From Lachnospiraceae bacterium (GTDB lineage Bacteria > Bacillota_A > Clostridia > Lachnospirales > Lachnospiraceae), in assembly GCA_028694115.1 (NCBI GenBank), contig JAQUUB010000004.1, positions 62,001 to 126,000 on the forward strand: a stretch of DNA of 64,000 nt, in the 5' to 3' direction. Each line of letters begins with the position of its first letter. Position 1 is the stretch's first letter. The position numbers were made by a program, and so were the translations under genes. The notes beneath the pieces were generated by a model, which made no database searches, was not told the DNA's origin, and saw only the letters and a list, made by a program, of their open reading frames with translations. Below are positions 25,630-33,641 of the stretch, piece by piece.

Positions 25630-26925
25630 ATGTATTTATCAGATTTATTAGCATCAGGAATGGAACTCGCGGATGCTACACAATTATTATTAAATATTGT
25701 TTGGACGTTAGTAGCTGCATTTTTAGTATTTTTTATGCAGGCTGGATTTGCAATTGTTGAAGCAGGATTTACCAGAGCAAAAAATGCCGGTAACATTATT
25801 ATGAAAAACTTAATGGACTTTGTTTTGGGAAGTATCTTTTTCTTTATTCTTGGTTTTGCAATTATGTTTGGAAATGATGTTGGTGGGATTGGAATTATCG
25901 GTAGTTCGGGATTTTTTAATCCATATTCATTAGCAGATGCAGATGGATTGTTTAATGGTCTTCCAATCGGAGTGTTTATGATTTTTCATACGGTATTTTG
26001 TGCAACAGCAGCAACGATTGTATCAGGTGCTATGGCTGAAAGAACAAAATTTTCTACTTACTTAATTTATAGTGCATGTATTTCTATTTTCATTTATCCA
26101 GTTACAGGACATTGGATTTGGGGTGGCGGCTGGCTATCATCAATAGGTTTCCATGATTTCGCAGGATCCACGGCAGTACATATGGTAGGTGGTATTTGTG
26201 CATTGATTGGAGCAGCAATTGAAGGTCCACGTATTGGTAAATTTGGTAAGGATGGAAAAGCACATGCAATTCCAGGTCATAATATCGTAATGGGTGCACT
26301 TGGAGTATTTATCCTTTGGTTCTGTTGGTTTGGATTTAACTGTGGTTCTACAACTGGTGCTACTACAAACCTAGGCGATATTGCAATGACAACAAATCTA
26401 GCTGCAGTAGCAGCAACGGTAACTGTACTATTTGTTACATGGAAGAGATATGGAAAACCTGATGTTTCCATGACTTTAAATGGTACGTTGGCAGGTCTTG
26501 TAGCTATTACAGCAGGTTGTGATGTGGTATCAAATTATAGTGCATTAGCAATCGGCGTGATTGCAGGATTTATTGTAGTATTTGTTGTTGAACTTTTAGA
26601 TAAAGTATTAAAAGTGGATGATCCAGTTGGTGCTGTTGCAGTACATGGTGGATGTGGTCTTGCTGGAACAATTATGACTGGAATCTTTTGTAAGAGCTCA
26701 GTACTTGCAGATATGGGAATGAGCAGATTACAGTTTGTAGGAACACAAGTAATAGGTGTTGCAAGTGTTATTGCATATGTTGGTGCTTGTGCCTTTATCC
26801 TATTTACTGTTCTTAATAAAACAATCGGATTGCATGTTGAACCAGTTGTTGAAATAGAAGGTCTTGATATACACGAACATAATATGAGTGCTTATGCGAA
26901 CTTTAGAATGCATAATGACAGATAA
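25630..26925 (+). CDS. amt: Ammonium transporter
   Basis: A 432-residue Amt/Rh family channel with about eleven transmembrane helices. Conserved motifs are FFMQAGFAIVEAGFTRAKNA, DFAGSTAVHMVGGICALIGA, FNCGSTTGATT and VAVHGGCGLAGTI. The two pore histidines lie in the HMVGG and VHGG segments. The ATG at 25630 has GGAGG seven bases upstream; the ATG at 25624 is too close to it. It imports ammonium and is probably gated by the GlnK protein encoded just upstream. Confidence 0.95.
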   Translation: MYLSDLLASGMELADATQLLLNIVWTLVAAFLVFFMQAGFAIVEAGFTRAKNAGNIIMKNLMDFVLGSIFFFILGFAIMFGNDVGGIGIIGSSGFFNPYSLADADGLFNGLPIGVFMIFHTVFCATAATIVSGAMAERTKFSTYLIYSACISIFIYPVTGHWIWGGGWLSSIGFHDFAGSTAVHMVGGICALIGAAIEGPRIGKFGKDGKAHAIPGHNIVMGALGVFILWFCWFGFNCGSTTGATTNLGDIAMTTNLAAVAATVTVLFVTWKRYGKPDVSMTLNGTLAGLVAITAGCDVVSNYSALAIGVIAGFIVVFVVELLDKVLKVDDPVGAVAVHGGCGLAGTIMTGIFCKSSVLADMGMSRLQFVGTQVIGVASVIAYVGACAFILFTVLNKTIGLHVEPVVEIEGLDIHEHNMSAYANFRMHNDR

Positions 26926-26940
26926 TATGTTATTAATTTG

Positions 26941-27063
26941 CTTTTATCTTAGTCGGCATAGCCGACTCTATCCCCTTAGTTAGTATATATAAAAGCGGGC
27001 TCCTGGCGTTAAAGTCTTACAGTGCTTCCACCACTATAAGAATCAGCCGGGAGCTTGCTTTTT
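26941..27063 (+). ncRNA. Structured RNA element downstream of amt, ending in a terminator
   Basis: The 3' part is a 17-bp stem (26991-27007 with 27046-27062, three G-U pairs) capped by a second hairpin (27015-27024 with 27032-27041), ending in TTTTT: an elaborate intrinsic terminator. Upstream is a separate hairpin AGTCGGC-ATA-GCCGACT (26951-26967). CTTTTAT at 26941-26947 can pair with ATAAAAG at 26989-26995, which competes with the base of the terminator stem. A switch is possible, but the element may be no more than the amt terminator. It matches no riboswitch class I could recognise. Confidence 0.5.
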
Positions 27064-27090
27064 GTATCTCTATATTTTATTATTATTAAA

Positions 27091-27119
27091 TTGACTTAAA
27101 CCATTGATAGTGGTATTTT
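27091..27119 (+). promoter_or_regulatory. Possible promoter for the PilZ gene
   Basis: TTGACT at 27091-27096 and TATTTT at 27114-27119 are 17 bases apart, giving a leader of about 105 bases. The -10 match is moderate. Confidence 0.45.
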
Positions 27120-27230
27120 CTAAAGTAGTAATATAAAATAGGAAGTCCAGCAGGTGATTTTAATAACTGGATTAAAACAGGTAATGCATGGGATGGGTGG
27201 AAAACTAGCTAGGAGTATTTGAGGGAATAT

Positions 27231-27947
27231 ATGCTGATAAATGAGATTGCGAAGGGCTCAAGTATAGAACTAAAAGTTATGATTGGGAATAATACTTTAG
27301 AATTTAATACTGAGGTAGTTGAAATTGATGATAAGCAGTATCTAAAGGCAATTGAAAAGCTGACTTCAGGATATCTATATTTGATTGTAAGAGCCATTAT
27401 GAAAGAAGATAAAATAATATCCTTTCCAGCATCTGGACCAGCTTATCGATTAATGGTGGTTAATAAAGAAGATGATAAGGCATATGAATGGATTACGATT
27501 CAAATTCGTCAAATTAAATTAAAAGACGGTTCTGCATATCATCTATTTTTAACCAATAAGGACGTGAAAGAGGTAAATAGAAGAAACCGGTATCGAGTAT
27601 GGCTTGGAGTAGATGGAATTGTACAAATTGGATTTAACAAAATGACTTTTGACGTTATTGTAAAAGACATAAGCTCTACGGGAGTTTCTTTTATTCTTAG
27701 AAACGATTTATTAAAAGGAAAGACAATCAGTGCTGATACAAATACAATGATTGCATTAACATTTTATGAAGAAAAAACAGAAACGAATTTTCGTTTAACA
27801 GCTACGATTGTACGATGCGAAGCAATCGATGAAAATAGAACATTATATGGATGTAAATTTGCATCCGAACATAGAGGCATTTCTAAGTATGTAAATGAAA
27901 AGCAGATAGAGAAAATGAGATTAGGCAAATGTGAAAAGAATTTCTAA
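27231..27947 (+). CDS. PilZ domain protein, YcgR/flagellar-brake type
   Basis: A 238-residue cytoplasmic protein with an N-terminal YcgR-like beta domain (about residues 1-105) and a C-terminal PilZ domain. The c-di-GMP-binding residues are present: RRNRYR (R118 and R122 as RxxxR) and DISSTGVSF (the D/NxSxxG motif). It probably binds c-di-GMP and modulates motility or surface polysaccharide output. The ATG at 27231 with GAGGGA upstream is preferred over TTG at 27219. No diguanylate cyclase is present in this window. Confidence 0.82.
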   Translation: MLINEIAKGSSIELKVMIGNNTLEFNTEVVEIDDKQYLKAIEKLTSGYLYLIVRAIMKEDKIISFPASGPAYRLMVVNKEDDKAYEWITIQIRQIKLKDGSAYHLFLTNKDVKEVNRRNRYRVWLGVDGIVQIGFNKMTFDVIVKDISSTGVSFILRNDLLKGKTISADTNTMIALTFYEEKTETNFRLTATIVRCEAIDENRTLYGCKFASEHRGISKYVNEKQIEKMRLGKCEKNF

Positions 27948-28091
27948 AGAAGCGAAAAAACCGCTTCTAAGAAATGCTAAGTTTTCACATTGTGAGAAGT
28001 AATTCTAAGGAGCAAAAATACTGCTCCTAAGAATCACTAAATCTCACATGGAAGAAGTCGCAAGCGCCTTCTTCTCCTTAATTCTTTGTGA
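27928..28091 (+). repeat. Chain of nested hairpins behind the PilZ gene
   Basis: Two imperfect ~60-bp copies (about 27938-27998 and 27999-28056) share the plan TTCTAA, GC-rich arm, A-rich loop, complementary arm, CTAAGAA, CTAA, TCTCACA or TTTCACA, GAAG. Each folds as an inner stem inside an outer one: AATGTGAAAA / TTTTCACATT (27928-27937, 27982-27991) and TGTGAGA / TCTCACA (27991-27997, 28042-28048). A third hairpin GAAGAAG-tCGC-aa-GCGc-CTTCTTC follows. TGTGA and TCACA alternate five times across the region. The first arm lies in the last codons of the PilZ gene. The type of element is not recognised. Confidence 0.65.
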
Positions 28092-28095
28092 CGCT

Positions 28096-28132
28096 AAAAG
28101 CGGGTTACCACAGTAGAGGTAGCCCGCTTTTT
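28096..28132 (+). terminator. Intrinsic terminator used as the intron target
   Basis: A 14-bp stem AAAAGCGGGTTACC / GGTAGCCCGCTTTT with one G-U pair and an 8-base loop ends in a T run. The group II intron begins one or two bases after it, which is the known insertion preference of group IIC introns. Confidence 0.92.
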
Positions 28133-28534
28133 GGTGTGCGCCTGGCGGCGCACGTTTCTAACGGGTGAAAGTCCCAAATCCGCCCTAGTAGTGGGAAGGA
28201 TACAGCCAAGACCAAGGGTGTCCATCGTGAGGTGGAATCTGAAGGAAGGAGGAGGCAAATCTCTGGTCTGACGAACAGAAATCACATCAGGCTATAGTTA
28301 AGGATAAGATTGCATTACAAATCGAAGTCCAATAACTACTCGGAATTAACTATAGTAAATGTGGCAGATATATGGAGAGAAAGAAACGTGTGGTACCCAG
28401 GGAGGTCTCGTCAGCGATTGGAAACAGTGTAAGAAAATCGTGAGTAACAACGAATGACGAGAAGTCAGCAGAAGCCATAGTAAACCGATGGTTGCAACCA
28501 TCGGCAAAGGGCTGAACTTTAGGAGATACAAGCA

Positions 28535-29947
28535 ATGAATGTAACTGAAAGTAGATTTAAGAACAGACAACTTCATATTGAAGACTATCAGCAAATGGTA
28601 TCTGCGGAACAGAAAGAGTATGCAGAAGTGTTCGACTACGGGAAGATTACTGAAAAGAGCGGTATCATCACAGACTATTGGACGAACAATCTTTTGGATT
28701 TAATTTTGCGCAAAGATAACCTTAATAAGGCTTATAGAAAAGTGAAATCAAACAAGGGCAAAGGTGGAATCGATGGTATGCAGGTAGATGAACTTCTACC
28801 CTTCCTAAGAGAAAATCAAGAAACCTTAATTCAAGGGATAATGGATGGTAAATATAAGCCAAACCCAGTTCGAAGGGTAGAAATACCCAAAGAAACAAAA
28901 GGTGAGTTTAGAAAGCTTGGAGTTCCAACGGTAGTTGACAGAGTTATTCAACAGGCAATTACACAGGAACTAACACCAATCTATGAGGAGCAATTCTCAG
29001 AAAACAGTTTTGGTTTTCGACCCAAAAGAGGGGCACACAATGCCCTAAAACAATGCCAAAAGAACATAAATGATGGCTATGTATATGTGGTGGATATGGA
29101 CTTGGAAAAGTTCTTTGATACCGTATGCCAGAGTAAGCTGATTGAGGTATTGGGAAGAACCATTAAAGATGGTAGATTAATTTCTTTAATACACAAATAT
29201 CTGAATGCGGGAGCTATTGCAAAGGGGATGTTTGAAAAATCAGAAATAGGAATGCCACAAGGCGGACCACTTAGTCCACTGCTTAGTAATGTAATGCTCA
29301 ATGAGTTAGACAAGGAACTTGAGCGTAGAGGACATAGGTTTGTCCGATATGCAGATGATTGTATGATTTTTTGCAAGAGCAAGAAAAGTGCAGAGAGAAC
29401 CTTGGAAAACATACTTCCATTTATTGAGGGGAAACTTTTCCTAAAAGTAAATAGGAAGAAAACAAAAGTGGCTCATATTAGTAAGGTCAAGTATCTGGGT
29501 TATAGCTTCTATAGATACAAGGGCAAATGCAGATTCAGAGTCCATCCAAAATCAGTTTCTAAGATGAAAGATAAAATCAGAGAGCTAACAGATAGAAATA
29601 ACGGAATGAGCAATGCAAAAAGAGAAGAAAAATATCAACAGTATGTACGAGGTTGGGTGGAATACTTCCGACTTGCAGATATGAAAAATCTTCTCAAAAC
29701 CACAGATGAATGGGCAAGACGAAGAATAAGAGCAGTCTACTGGAAACAATGGAAGAAAATCAGAACGAGATACCGAATGCTAAAAGCATTGGGAATGGAA
29801 CATTGGAAAGCATTAGAACTCGCGCGGAGTAGAAAAGGTTATTGGCGTATGGCACAAGTGCTTAACCAAGTCTTTTCAAATAAAATAATAGCCAAGTTGG
29901 GATATACATCCTTACTCGACCATTATCTGATAGTTTATGAAAACTAA
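28535..29947 (+). CDS. ltrA: Group II intron reverse transcriptase/maturase
   Basis: A 470-residue intron-encoded protein. The reverse transcriptase fingers and palm run from about residue 55 to 330 (FGFRPKRGAHNA; PQGGPLSPLLSN at 241-252; the catalytic YADD at 272-275). A maturase/thumb X domain follows (YVRGWVEYFRLADM). There is no HNH endonuclease at the C-terminus, as usual for class C proteins. AGGAGA lies eight bases before the ATG. It would help the intron RNA fold and splice, and copy it into new DNA sites. No frameshift or stop is seen. Confidence 0.95.
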   Translation: MNVTESRFKNRQLHIEDYQQMVSAEQKEYAEVFDYGKITEKSGIITDYWTNNLLDLILRKDNLNKAYRKVKSNKGKGGIDGMQVDELLPFLRENQETLIQGIMDGKYKPNPVRRVEIPKETKGEFRKLGVPTVVDRVIQQAITQELTPIYEEQFSENSFGFRPKRGAHNALKQCQKNINDGYVYVVDMDLEKFFDTVCQSKLIEVLGRTIKDGRLISLIHKYLNAGAIAKGMFEKSEIGMPQGGPLSPLLSNVMLNELDKELERRGHRFVRYADDCMIFCKSKKSAERTLENILPFIEGKLFLKVNRKKTKVAHISKVKYLGYSFYRYKGKCRFRVHPKSVSKMKDKIRELTDRNNGMSNAKREEKYQQYVRGWVEYFRLADMKNLLKTTDEWARRRIRAVYWKQWKKIRTRYRMLKALGMEHWKALELARSRKGYWRMAQVLNQVFSNKIIAKLGYTSLLDHYLIVYEN

Positions 29948-29950
29948 GGA

Positions 29951-30026
29951 ACCGCCGTATACGGAACCGTACGTACGGTGGTGTGGGAGGACGGTAAATA
30001 AAATAATTATTTACCTCCTACCCGAT
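29951..30026 (+). other. Group II intron ribozyme domains V and VI
   Basis: Domain V: ACCGCCGTA (29951-29959) pairs with TACGGTGGT (29974-29982); TACG-GAAC-CGTA forms the cap, and CG at 29972-29973 is the 2-base bulge. The catalytic triad is CGC at 29953-29955, its G paired with U. Domain VI: GGTAAATAA pairs with TTATTTACC, and GGGAGGA with TCCTACCC, leaving A30020 bulged as the branch-point candidate, six bases before the predicted 3' end. Confidence 0.85.
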
Positions 30027-30048
30027 TATGTGTAGGTTAGACATCTTT

Positions 30049-32151
30049 CTATTTAATGAGTTCAGGAACGTTTTCTTCAGAAAAGGTAAAGTAGCCACTA
30101 TTATTTTCGTAGTTACTCATATTTTTGTAGACAATGTTAACATCATATGTAGCAGGTCCCATTAATCCAGAGTTTGTATAAATTGCATCATAGGGAATGG
30201 CATATTCCATAATTGTTTTAATGTCATTTTGGGAGGTGTATTCCTTTTGTGATGTATTTTCTTTTTCTTCTTGATTTGAATAGTCAAATACAGTAATAGA
30301 TTTTATATTCGAAGGATCATAGCAGGAGTATAAATCGACATTATGTGATTCAAGTAAGGCAATTGTCTTTTTAAATGAAGGGTAAATGAAACATTCATTT
30401 GAATCCCAATAATTAGTGGGGTCAGTCGCATTAAAAACTCTTGTAAAGAGATAACCAAGTGGAACTTCATCATAAATCTCATTACCATCCTGTGCTAATA
30501 ATTCTTTTTGATAGGTATGAATTAATTCAACGAGCTCTTCCTGCGTGAAATGATCTAGCTTTTTACTGTCTAAAGGATTTGAATAATATACATTTTTAAT
30601 AGCAGAGTCCTTCATTGTTAAGACAGGGTAAACAGCTTCTTTATATTCCTTGGTAGCATAGATTTTTGCAAATAAATCTTTGGCTTCCTTCATATTAATA
30701 TCATAACATCGATAGATTTCTTTATTGTTTGCTAATGTGAATTTATAGTTAACACGGCTGTAATCAGTATTTTGCTCATCTTCAGGATTCATGTTATGAT
30801 TGCTATTTCTGCTTATCATAGCATTTGATACCCCTATTTTGGCAAGTTGTAAGGCGGCCGAATTATTAACTAGCTTCATATGTTCCAATCGATAAACAAT
30901 GGAATCAATATAGAAATCCTGGTACGGATCTAAAGAGTTATATGTTTCAGAAGAACCAAAATCATAATAATTGATATTTCCTGAAAGATCATAAGAAGCA
31001 ATGGCTATGTTTGCCACAGAAGATTCAGCAGGAAGATAACTATCATATTTAAAAAAGTCAAAATAGAAAGTGCAGACGATAATTGTAATGATTGCACCAC
31101 CTATTAGTAAATGGTGTAAGTTTTTAATGGCAGCTTTAAAGTCGAATTGAAAAATAATTTCTATTATGGCGTGTGATAGTATCAAAATAATGATGAGTCC
31201 AAAAATAAGCCAGAACACGGAATTTGAATAGGCAACACTCTTAAAAAATAGGCCGCCTATTAAGGATAAGGGGACGATTAAGCCTATTTTTATGAATGGC
31301 TTGATACGTGGAAAGGCAATTGACTGGTTTGCGGACTCTGATGGGCGCTTTTTGTATGTTACGATGCCTGCTATCATAAATATAGCAGTACCAATTATCA
31401 TTTTTAGTATACAACCAAAATCATAAGAGGGGTTTTCTGGAGTATAGGAAGTAAGTGTTTGAAAGAGTAAGGCAATTGGTGAAAAAAAGTTATCTGGAGT
31501 ATTAGGACTATAGTATGTTTTGAAAAATACTTCGCAGCAATAGGAATATAAGCCTATGATTATGGGTCCATATCCTAGGAAAACTCCGCTTGCTAATACA
31601 GAAACAAAGATATTACCTGTTAGTAAAACAGCAAATATTGTTACGGAATAAGTAAATAAAAACCCCAAAAAATTAACAAATAAAGTGCTAAATGTGAAAG
31701 CAAGAGATTGGCTATTTAAAAGATGATAGGACTGGCCAATGAAAAGAGTAATCACTAATGAAATAACATAGGGAATGATATAAAAAAGGATTCCATTAAT
31801 GTAGCATGTAAAAAATAAAGTTTCTCTTCGTATGGGGCTGCTATGGTATAAATCCACTTTTGCTTTTGAAAATAGAAAGCTGAAGCCACTAATACCAAAG
31901 GTGATTGCTATAACAATTGTAATAAAAAGAAGAAAGTAGTTAGTACTACCAAGGATACCAAACTGAAATTGTTCTATTATTTCAGGGAAAGTAGTCATGC
32001 CTCGCTCTAGTCGGTTCATCCAATTTCCGATAGCCATAAAGGAATAGATAGGAAGAACAAAGAAAAATGCAAGAATAGAAATGGAAAGGCTCCATAATCT
32101 TCTTTTCATATTTTGTTTTGTTAAATTAGAAAATAAGTTTTTTAATATCAT
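30049..32151 (-). CDS. ABC transporter permease, large two-part membrane protein
   Basis: A 700-residue membrane protein. The N-terminal ~380 residues have a series of transmembrane helices resembling ABC-2 type permeases (KVDLYHSSPIRRETLFFTCY). The C-terminal ~320 residues are soluble, predicted extracytoplasmic, with no recognised fold, and resemble DUF6449-type proteins. The start is set at M8 of the longer frame because a G-rich site lies upstream on the minus strand and the overlap with the ATPase gene is then 26 bases. It pairs with the ATPase encoded upstream. The substrate is unknown; YtrA-linked systems often concern cell-envelope or antibiotic stress. Confidence 0.78.
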   Translation of the reverse strand: MILKNLFSNLTKQNMKRRLWSLSISILAFFFVLPIYSFMAIGNWMNRLERGMTTFPEIIEQFQFGILGSTNYFLLFITIVIAITFGISGFSFLFSKAKVDLYHSSPIRRETLFFTCYINGILFYIIPYVISLVITLFIGQSYHLLNSQSLAFTFSTLFVNFLGFLFTYSVTIFAVLLTGNIFVSVLASGVFLGYGPIIIGLYSYCCEVFFKTYYSPNTPDNFFSPIALLFQTLTSYTPENPSYDFGCILKMIIGTAIFMIAGIVTYKKRPSESANQSIAFPRIKPFIKIGLIVPLSLIGGLFFKSVAYSNSVFWLIFGLIIILILSHAIIEIIFQFDFKAAIKNLHHLLIGGAIITIIVCTFYFDFFKYDSYLPAESSVANIAIASYDLSGNINYYDFGSSETYNSLDPYQDFYIDSIVYRLEHMKLVNNSAALQLAKIGVSNAMISRNSNHNMNPEDEQNTDYSRVNYKFTLANNKEIYRCYDINMKEAKDLFAKIYATKEYKEAVYPVLTMKDSAIKNVYYSNPLDSKKLDHFTQEELVELIHTYQKELLAQDGNEIYDEVPLGYLFTRVFNATDPTNYWDSNECFIYPSFKKTIALLESHNVDLYSCYDPSNIKSITVFDYSNQEEKENTSQKEYTSQNDIKTIMEYAIPYDAIYTNSGLMGPATYDVNIVYKNMSNYENNSGYFTFSEENVPELIK

Positions 32152-33028
32152 AACCAACAACCCCCGTTTCACTAATGAATATTTCTTCTAAAGAGAGAGG
32201 AAGAACTTCTAAAAAGATTGGATTCCCAATTGCTATTTTATTCATTATTTCTTCTCTTTCACCTTTTACAGTAAGCGTAATCAAAGAACCACGATGTTCT
32301 GTCTTCAATACATTAAGTCCTGTCAAAATTTCAGCTTCTATATCGCGATTTTCTAGAACACATTGGACCTTATGAATATTACCTTTTAGATCAATTAGAT
32401 CCTTTGATAATAAAATACCACCCTTATGAAGTAATCCAATATGATCACAAATATCTTCTAATTCCCTAAGATTATGAGAAGCAATGACAGGGGTGAAATC
32501 TCTTGATTCCATCTCTCCTGCAAAAATACTTTTTACACCTTGCCTCATTACGGGATCTAAGCCATCAAATGTTTCATCACAAAACAGGTATTTGGTTCCA
32601 GAACAAATTCCATAGATAATCGATAATTGCTTTTTCATACCTTTAGAAAATGTATTGATCTTTCGATCTTTTTGTAGCTCAAAGCGTTGTAAATAATCAT
32701 AGAATCTCTTGTCATCAAAATGTTCATATAACATTTTATAGTATTTCATCATGTCAACCGGAGTTGAATTAGAAAAGAAGTATTGTTCGTCTGATATGTA
32801 AAAAAACTTCTTTTTTGCTTCCATATTTTCAAAAACTTCGATTCCATCAATGGTAATTAGGCCAGTATCAGGTTTTAAAATTCCTGCTAGCATACGAAGA
32901 AAAGTACTTTTACCTGCACCATTGGTACCAATAAGACCAAATACACTTCCTTCCTTTATTGTAGAAGTAATATTATCTACCGCTTTAATGTTTGTAAAAC
33001 TTTTCGTAATATTATAGGTTTCTATCAT
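32126..33028 (-). CDS. ABC transporter ATP-binding protein
   Basis: A 300-residue single-domain ATPase with Walker A GTNGAGKST, signature FSKGMKKQLSI (a variant of LSGGQ) and Walker B YLFCDETFDGLD. In most relatives this last motif reads LLLDEP; here Cys replaces Leu before Asp-Glu and Thr replaces Pro after them. It overlaps the regulator gene by 17 bases upstream and the permease gene downstream, so the three are coupled. It powers the exporter-like permease. Specificity is unknown. Confidence 0.92.
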   Translation of the reverse strand: MIETYNITKSFTNIKAVDNITSTIKEGSVFGLIGTNGAGKSTFLRMLAGILKPDTGLITIDGIEVFENMEAKKKFFYISDEQYFFSNSTPVDMMKYYKMLYEHFDDKRFYDYLQRFELQKDRKINTFSKGMKKQLSIIYGICSGTKYLFCDETFDGLDPVMRQGVKSIFAGEMESRDFTPVIASHNLRELEDICDHIGLLHKGGILLSKDLIDLKGNIHKVQCVLENRDIEAEILTGLNVLKTEHRGSLITLTVKGEREEIMNKIAIGNPIFLEVLPLSLEEIFISETGVVGYDIKKLIF

Positions 33029-33401
33029 ATTGCACCTCTCTATTCTTATAAAATTCTTTTATAAATGAAATAAGGTCCTCTTCGCACAACTTAATCTGTG
33101 TGGATTTTTCTAATAATGTATTTAAATCCGACAAAAATTCTTTTTGCTTAAGAGGAATCATGTGCTTAATGTCAGCAACGAAGCTTCCTTTTCCTTTTAT
33201 GGAGTAACAGTATCCTTTCCGCTCAAGCTCTCCGTAAGCTCTTTGTATCGTATTAGGATTGATTGATAAATCCATTGCCAGGTTACGAACAGAGGGAAGT
33301 TTGGAATCTACTTCTAAAATAGATTTTGTAATCAAATCTTCAAAACGTTCACAAATTTGTTCATATAAAGGTCGTCTATCCTTATAGTCAATCAAAATCA
33401 T
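33012..33401 (-). CDS. GntR family transcriptional regulator, YtrA type
   Basis: A 129-residue short GntR regulator. Residues 8-75 form the winged helix (SVRNLAMDLSINPNTIQRAY), and a short C-terminal tail replaces the usual large effector domain, as in YtrA of Bacillus. It heads the ABC operon and probably represses it by binding the long inverted repeat at 33418-33452. No ligand-binding domain is present, so the signal is unclear. Confidence 0.9.
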   Translation of the reverse strand: MILIDYKDRRPLYEQICERFEDLITKSILEVDSKLPSVRNLAMDLSINPNTIQRAYGELERKGYCYSIKGKGSFVADIKHMIPLKQKEFLSDLNTLLEKSTQIKLCEEDLISFIKEFYKNREVQYDRNL

Positions 33402-33417
33402 AGGCAGTTCCTTTCCA

Positions 33418-33452
33418 TACTAACTGTATTGTTTGTATTAATACAGTTAGTA
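33418..33452 (-). promoter_or_regulatory. Operator for the GntR/YtrA-type regulator
   Basis: TACTAACTGTATT (33418-33430) and AATACAGTTAGTA (33440-33452) form a perfect 13-bp inverted repeat with a 9-base spacer, 17 bases upstream of the regulator start. The position and size suit autoregulation. Confidence 0.8.
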
Positions 33453-33542
33453 TAACAAGGAAAAAAAAGGATGTCAATTAAAGACATGCCATAATATATT
33501 AATATTATATAAAGATTTATTGAAAATTGGAATTAGTGAAAT

Positions 33543-33571
33543 TTGACAATTTTATTCTTTTGAGATAGACT
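33543..33571 (+). promoter_or_regulatory. Promoter for the DUF6465 gene
   Basis: TTGACA at 33543-33548 and TAGACT at 33566-33571 are 17 bases apart. The -35 is perfect and the -10 has 4 of 6 matches. The rest of the gap 33453-33641 shows nothing else. Confidence 0.7.
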
Positions 33572-33641
33572 AAGGAAGAATTATCAGTTTCATTAAAATC
33601 ATCAGAACGTCTATATATGCGAGTATGGAGGGAGAATTGTT

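Larger units (their letters stand above)
28134..30026 (+). mobile_element. Group IIC intron with encoded reverse transcriptase
   Basis: The 5' end GTGTGCG fits the GUGYG consensus. Domains I-III span roughly 28134-28534 (motifs GGGTGAAAGTCCC and GAAGTCAGCAGAAGCCATAG). The reverse transcriptase is encoded at 28535-29947. Domain V is at 29951-29982 with a CGC triad, and domain VI at 29985-30023 has a bulged A at 30020, placing the 3' end near 30026. The CGC triad, the absence of an endonuclease domain in the protein and insertion directly behind a terminator all point to class C. All parts appear intact, so it may be active. The ends are predicted to within a few bases. Confidence 0.88.

Noticed and set aside
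26991..27062. c-di-GMP riboswitch before the PilZ gene
   Set aside because: None of the conserved class I or class II sequence motifs could be recognised, and the stem ends as a terminator behind amt.
27132..27209. Small Trp-rich peptide frame in the PilZ leader
   Set aside because: It has no start codon or ribosome site and is bounded by stops; likely chance or leader RNA.
28134..30026. Insertion sequence or retron as an alternative to a group II intron
   Set aside because: Domain V and VI structures and the maturase X domain identify a group II intron; no terminal inverted repeats or transposase are present.
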